From: Massilia sp. METH4
GTDB lineage: Bacteria; Pseudomonadota; Gammaproteobacteria; Burkholderiales; Burkholderiaceae_D
Direction of reading: 5' to 3'
DNA length: 64,000 nt
Assembly (NCBI RefSeq): GCF_037094685.1
Contig: NZ_CP146614.1
Coordinates: 186,001-250,000 of the forward strand
Below, piece by piece: positions 62,109-64,000 of this stretch. The first letter of the stretch is position 1. Every line of letters starts with the position of its first letter. Under the pieces are notes generated by a model, which was not told where the DNA came from, did not search any database, and saw nothing but the letters and a program-made list of their open reading frames with translations. A program made the position numbers and the translations under genes.

Positions 62109-62987
62109 TTACGCCAGCACGCCCGCCTCCACCAGCGCGGCGCGTACCGTCTGGTGGAATTCGGGAGCGAGCGGCACCAGCGGCAGGCGGATGCCGGCCG
62201 GCATGCGGCCCATTTCCGCCAGCGCCCATTTGGCGGGTACCGGGTTCGGTTCGACGAACAGTTTCTGGTGCAGGGGGAAGACCTTGTTGTTGATGTCGAT
62301 GGCCTTGGCGATGTCGCCGGCCATCGCGGCCGCGCACATCTCGGCCATCGCCCGTGGTGCCACGTTCGCGGTCACGGAGATATTGCCCTTGCCGCCGGCC
62401 AGCATCAGCGCCATCGCGGTGGGATCGTCGCCGGAATACACGGCGAATTCCTTCGGCACCTGGCGCAGCAGGTCCAGGCCGCGGCCGATATTGCCGGTGG
62501 CATCCTTGATGCCGATGATGTTCTTGATCGAGGCCAGGCGCAGCACCGTCTCGTTGCTCATGTCCGCCACCGTGCGGCCCGGCACGTTGTACAGGATTAC
62601 CGGCAGGTCGACCGCCTCGGCGATCGCCTTGAAGTGCTGGTACATGCCTTCCTGGGTCGGACGGTTGTAGTAGGGCACTACTTGCAGTGTCGCATCCGCG
62701 CCCGCTTCCTTCGCATAGCGGGTCAGCACGATTGCCTCGGCCGTGGAATTGCCGCCGCTGCCCGCGATCACGGGAATGCGGCCGGCCACGCGGTCGACGC
62801 AAGCCTTGATCAGTGCGCAGTGTTCTTCCACGGTCACCGTGGCCGATTCACCGGTCGTACCGACGATCACGATCCCGTCCGTGCCCTCGGCAATGTGCCA
62901 ATCGATCAGGCGGTTCAGGCTGTCATAGTCCAGACTGCCGTCCGCATGCATTGGGGTCACGATTGCAACAATGCTGCCCTTAATCAT
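62109..62987 (-). CDS. dapA: 4-hydroxy-tetrahydrodipicolinate synthase
   Basis: DapA condenses aspartate semialdehyde with pyruvate in lysine and diaminopimelate synthesis. The ATG at 62987 gives 292 residues, the Escherichia coli length. The pyruvate-binding Lys161 (G-I-K-D-A-T-G), Tyr133 (L-Y-N-V-P), Arg138 (G-R-T) and Thr44/Thr45 (G-T-T-G-E-S) all match the Escherichia coli numbering. It uses the Asd product, encoded 45 kb upstream in this window. A TTG further upstream is not needed. Confidence 0.98.
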   Translation of the reverse strand: MIKGSIVAIVTPMHADGSLDYDSLNRLIDWHIAEGTDGIVIVGTTGESATVTVEEHCALIKACVDRVAGRIPVIAGSGGNSTAEAIVLTRYAKEAGADATLQVVPYYNRPTQEGMYQHFKAIAEAVDLPVILYNVPGRTVADMSNETVLRLASIKNIIGIKDATGNIGRGLDLLRQVPKEFAVYSGDDPTAMALMLAGGKGNISVTANVAPRAMAEMCAAAMAGDIAKAIDINNKVFPLHQKLFVEPNPVPAKWALAEMGRMPAGIRLPLVPLAPEFHQTVRAALVEAGVLA

Positions 62988-63066
62988 ATATTGAACCAAT
63001 TGCAAATAGATTGAAAACGTCGATTGTAGACGATAGCCTGCGCGCGTGGGGTATTTCGCGGCGGTA

Positions 63067-63624
63067 TCAGCTCTCGATACGGCCCAGCAGCGCGGCCTCC
63101 CTGGGGAACTCCGCCTTCACGGCGCAGATACGCTGTACCAGCGCCTGTTTCCCGTCTTCATTAACGAGGCCATCCTCGAACGCGATGACACGCAAGCCAT
63201 GCTGCCGCGCCAGTTCGAGCAATTCGCCCGCCTTCAGCAGGAAGTCCGGATTGCTCGGCTTGCCAAACGCCGCATTGCCGTCTGCAAAGGTTTCATAGAT
63301 CAGCACGCCGTTGGTCGCCAGGCTGCCGACCATGGCGGACAGCAGCGGCCGGTGCAGGTAATTGGTGACCACGATGCCGGCGAACCGGTTCGGGCCGAAC
63401 GGCCACGGGGCGCCGTCGACTTCCAGGTCGATATCGCTGGTGACGATGCCCGGGCCGGCCGTCGCGGCCAGCGCATCGGGCCGGCGGTCCACGGCGATCA
63501 CCGCGTGGCCCAGCGTGACGAGATGGCGGGAATGACGGCCGTTGCCGCATGCAAGGTCGAGTACCTCGCCGCCGGGAATCAATGGTGCAAAACGCTGCAC
63601 CCAGGGGGAAACCACGTCGCTCAT
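63067..63624 (-). CDS. Class I SAM-dependent methyltransferase
   Basis: The 185-residue protein has the SAM motif [13 protein letters not shown] near 22-33, V-I-A-V-D-R-R near 42-48, and G-V-L-I-Y-E-T-F. The V-T-N-Y-L-H-R-P-L region fits the acceptor side. The layout is that of small TehB-like methyltransferases; the substrate is unknown. It lies 79 bp upstream of dapA in the same direction. Confidence 0.9.
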   Translation of the reverse strand: MSDVVSPWVQRFAPLIPGGEVLDLACGNGRHSRHLVTLGHAVIAVDRRPDALAATAGPGIVTSDIDLEVDGAPWPFGPNRFAGIVVTNYLHRPLLSAMVGSLATNGVLIYETFADGNAAFGKPSNPDFLLKAGELLELARQHGLRVIAFEDGLVNEDGKQALVQRICAVKAEFPREAALLGRIES

Positions 63625-63718
63625 GTGTTCCTTCTGGTATCACTCAAACATGGCCCGCGCAGGCGGGCCGCATCAATGCCGGCCACCGGGTGGCCCCTTC
63701 GTGGCGGCACGCCGCCTG

Positions 63719-64000
63719 TCATATATTCAGCAGCAACTGCAAGGGCAGCACCAGCAAGCCCAGCAGCTGGATGAAGACGCCCACCATCGCCGCCAGCAGC
63801 GGCGTCAGCAGATTGAAATACATCGCCACCAGCAAACCGATGAAGATCCACGGCGTGTATTGCTCGATGCGGGCATAGCGCCGCGCCAGCTCCATGGGCA
63901 GCAGGGCCGTCAGGATGCGGCCGCCATCGAGCGGCGGCACCGGCAGCAGGTTGAACACGCACATGATCGCGTTGACCTTGATGCCGGCGATCGCCATCTC
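63719..64000 (-). CDS. Site-2-protease-family (M50) membrane peptidase, C-terminal part (truncated by window edge)
   Basis: The frame runs off the window. The visible 94 residues have L-L-P-V-P-P-L-D-G-G-R-I-L, the second metal/active-site motif of M50 proteases (N/x-x-P-D-G family), followed by two membrane spans ending L-L-N-I. The HExxH motif is outside. It lies 94 bp before the methyltransferase gene. Confidence 0.88.
   Translation of the reverse strand, partial: EMAIAGIKVNAIMCVFNLLPVPPLDGGRILTALLPMELARRYARIEQYTPWIFIGLLVAMYFNLLTPLLAAMVGVFIQLLGLLVLPLQLLLNI

Noticed and set aside
1..64000. tRNA or rRNA genes
   Set aside because: No cloverleaf with GTTCRA-type T-arm or conserved rRNA stretch was noticed in any gap; a tRNAscan-SE run would settle it.

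Overview
The window is a stretch of a high-GC betaproteobacterial chromosome. The order leuC, leuD, leuB, asd, fimV, truA, trpF, trpB, trpA, accD, folC, dedD, cvpA, purF and a Cys/Met-metabolism PLP enzyme, all on the minus strand, is typical of Burkholderiales. Protein flavour, the IS1595-type element, a PEP-CTERM protein and the many short palindromic intergenic repeats point to Oxalobacteraceae of the Massilia/Duganella/Telluria type. Genus is an inference; no rRNA or tRNA gene was seen.

Layout. 1-251: 3' end of lexA. 496-21227: the long minus-strand biosynthetic block above, interrupted only by an IS1595-like element (15360-16424) between asd and fimV, and carrying a 40-residue entericidin-like lipoprotein gene between leuC and leuD. 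21606-24346: cheZ-cheA. 24688-27088: universal stress protein, NarL-type response regulator and Crp/Fnr-type regulator. 27289-29023: a Fur-box-preceded hemP operon with two uncharacterised partners, one a cysteine-rich DUF2325 protein. 29249-33642: a minus-strand five-gene operon under a near-perfect Fur box (PepSY-type membrane protein, DUF2271, DUF4198, ApbE, membrane-anchored sulfite-reductase-like flavoprotein). 33842-35057: stress proteins. 35252-41166: the complete four-gene ligase-associated repair cluster (exonuclease, ATP-dependent ligase, Lhr-type helicase, PdeM-type nuclease). 41523-51085: RecQ-type helicase, MAPEG protein, two overlapping sensor kinases, free Met-R-sulfoxide reductase, HDOD protein, monooxygenase, hydrolase. 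51269-54969: mutS with a translationally coupled secreted protein. 55016-58718: slyD, PEP-CTERM protein, ribosomal oxygenase, small lipoprotein. 59025-60682: a divergent NAD(P)-binding protein/LysR pair. 60856-64000: bamC, dapA, a methyltransferase and the end of a site-2-protease-type gene.

The most interesting unit is the Fur-controlled operon at 29249-33642. Its DUF2271 protein carries a D-x-x-S-G-A-T motif of the kind ApbE modifies with FMN. Together with ApbE, a His-containing membrane protein and an NADPH-type flavoprotein, this suggests an electron route from cytosolic NADPH to a periplasmic flavinylated protein, probably for ferric iron reduction. Other points of interest are a CheZ with three look-alike CheY-docking peptides, a degenerate phosphoesterase coupled to mutS, a TrpA with Glu at the position of catalytic Asp60, a shared GTAGGA/TCCTAC-type palindrome at three loci, and several classes of dispersed palindromic repeats.
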